This document shows, in pieces, positions 4,979 to 5,442 of a stretch of DNA of 5,442 nt; positions within the stretch are counted from its first letter, which is position 1; every line of letters begins with the position of its first letter. The stretch lies in contig DGHE01000039.1 in NCBI GenBank assembly GCA_002392525.1, positions 1-5,442 of the forward strand, read 5' to 3'. The notes below the pieces were generated by a model. That model was not told where the DNA came from. It was given only the letters and a program-made list of their open reading frames with translations, and did not search any database. The stretch is from Bacteroidales bacterium UBA3856 (GTDB lineage Bacteria > Bacteroidota > Bacteroidia > Bacteroidales > UBA932). Position numbers and translations under genes: made by a program.

Positions 4979-5442
4979 ATGCACACACGTGAAGAAAAAC
5001 TGGAAGCCTTTGGCCGGCTTCTCGACATTATGGACGCGCTCCGGGAGAAATGCCCCTGGAATGCAGAGCAGACGTTTGAATCCATCCGTCGTCTTACGGA
5101 GGAGGAAGTCTATGAACTGAGCGACTCCATCCTGGAGGGAGACCGTCAGGCCACGGCCAAGGAAATCGGCGATTTGCTCTATCACATGGTCTTCTATGCC
5201 CGCATGGGTCAGGAAGAAGGTGCTTTTGACATTGCCGATTCCATACACAAAGTGTGCGACAAAATGGTATTCCGCCACCCGCACGTGTTTGGCCCGCATG
5301 CCGGAGAGGCCACTACGGCCAAGGAAATCGCCGACAATTGGGAGCTTGTAAAAGCCAAGGAAAAAGGCGGCAACAAGCGCATTATGGCGGGCATTCCCAA
5401 GGCCATGCCTGCACTCCTGAAGGCCCTTTCCATGCAGGAAAA
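4979..5442 (+). CDS. mazG: Nucleoside triphosphate pyrophosphohydrolase MazG (3' end outside window)
   Basis: The first 154 codons are present with no stop before the window edge. The family is usually about 260 residues, so somewhat more than half is visible. MazG hydrolyses (d)NTPs to NMPs and pyrophosphate, clearing abnormal nucleotides; in E. coli it also influences ppGpp levels and MazEF-dependent death. The N-terminal half follows the known pattern: CPWNAEQTFESI (residues 25-36), the metal-binding EEVYE (42-46) and EIGDLLYHMVFYARM (62-76) with Glu62 and Asp65, then RHPHVFG (99-105). The linker to the second MazG domain begins near residue 120. The metal-binding acidic residues of the first domain are present. 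The start at 4979 follows a -7 box and gives the usual N-terminus. All nine Arg codons seen are CGN. It is transcribed divergently from the CoA-transferase gene, with 54 bp between the starts. Confidence 0.95.
   Translation, partial: MHTREEKLEAFGRLLDIMDALREKCPWNAEQTFESIRRLTEEEVYELSDSILEGDRQATAKEIGDLLYHMVFYARMGQEEGAFDIADSIHKVCDKMVFRHPHVFGPHAGEATTAKEIADNWELVKAKEKGGNKRIMAGIPKAMPALLKALSMQE

Noticed and set aside
4970..5299. 109-codon minus-strand frame opposite mazG
   Set aside because: The + strand carries clear MazG motifs in an uninterrupted frame; the antisense frame has none.
1..5442. CRISPR array, tRNA or rRNA genes, transposase or integrase
   Set aside because: I looked for spaced direct repeats, tRNA-like TTC-loop arms and recombinase motifs and saw none; the only direct repeat is the isolated 10-mer pair at 184-215.

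Overview
The window looks like chromosomal DNA of a moderately GC-rich member of the Bacteroidota, probably Bacteroidales. Four intergenic or gene-end sites match the -7 promoter box of that phylum (TAnnTTTG). Two of them also have a TTTG -33 box at the right distance. None of the gene starts I examined has an obvious Shine-Dalgarno sequence, which also fits this phylum. The genus cannot be fixed from the sequence alone.

Layout. Positions 1-350 hold no convincing gene. They contain a GC-rich block of nested inverted repeats, a weak terminator-like hairpin, a 10-bp direct repeat, and then the promoter and a probable operator of a toxin-antitoxin operon. Positions 351-1891 (+ strand) are a complete hipBA-type operon: a 98-residue Xre-family antitoxin and a 414-residue HipA-type Ser/Thr kinase with its visible catalytic residues intact. 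A strong hairpin terminator at 1956-2000 separates it from the convergent minus-strand genes. Reading leftward on the minus strand, prfA (peptide chain release factor 1) and queF (preQ0 reductase) lie 4 bp apart as a unit. Upstream of them is a CoA-transferase of the 4-hydroxybutyrate/acetyl-CoA hydrolase family, whose 3' end contains the prfA promoter. From 4979 to the right edge, diverging on the + strand, is mazG (nucleoside triphosphate pyrophosphohydrolase), cut off by the window after 154 codons.

How the genes relate. RF1, QueF and MazG are housekeeping functions: translation termination, tRNA queuosine synthesis and nucleotide-pool cleaning. The CoA-transferase belongs to short-chain acid metabolism. 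hipBA is an accessory module. Its arginine codons are about 46% AGA/AGG against about 12% in the other genes (hand counts), which suggests horizontal acquisition. The two intergenic control regions are compact: the hipBA operator overlaps the -33 box, and the CoA-transferase and mazG promoters sit back to back in a dyad.

I did not find an undescribed multi-gene system here. The points most worth a second look are the hipBA operator and promoter, the structured GC-rich leader region, and the dyad of divergent promoters.
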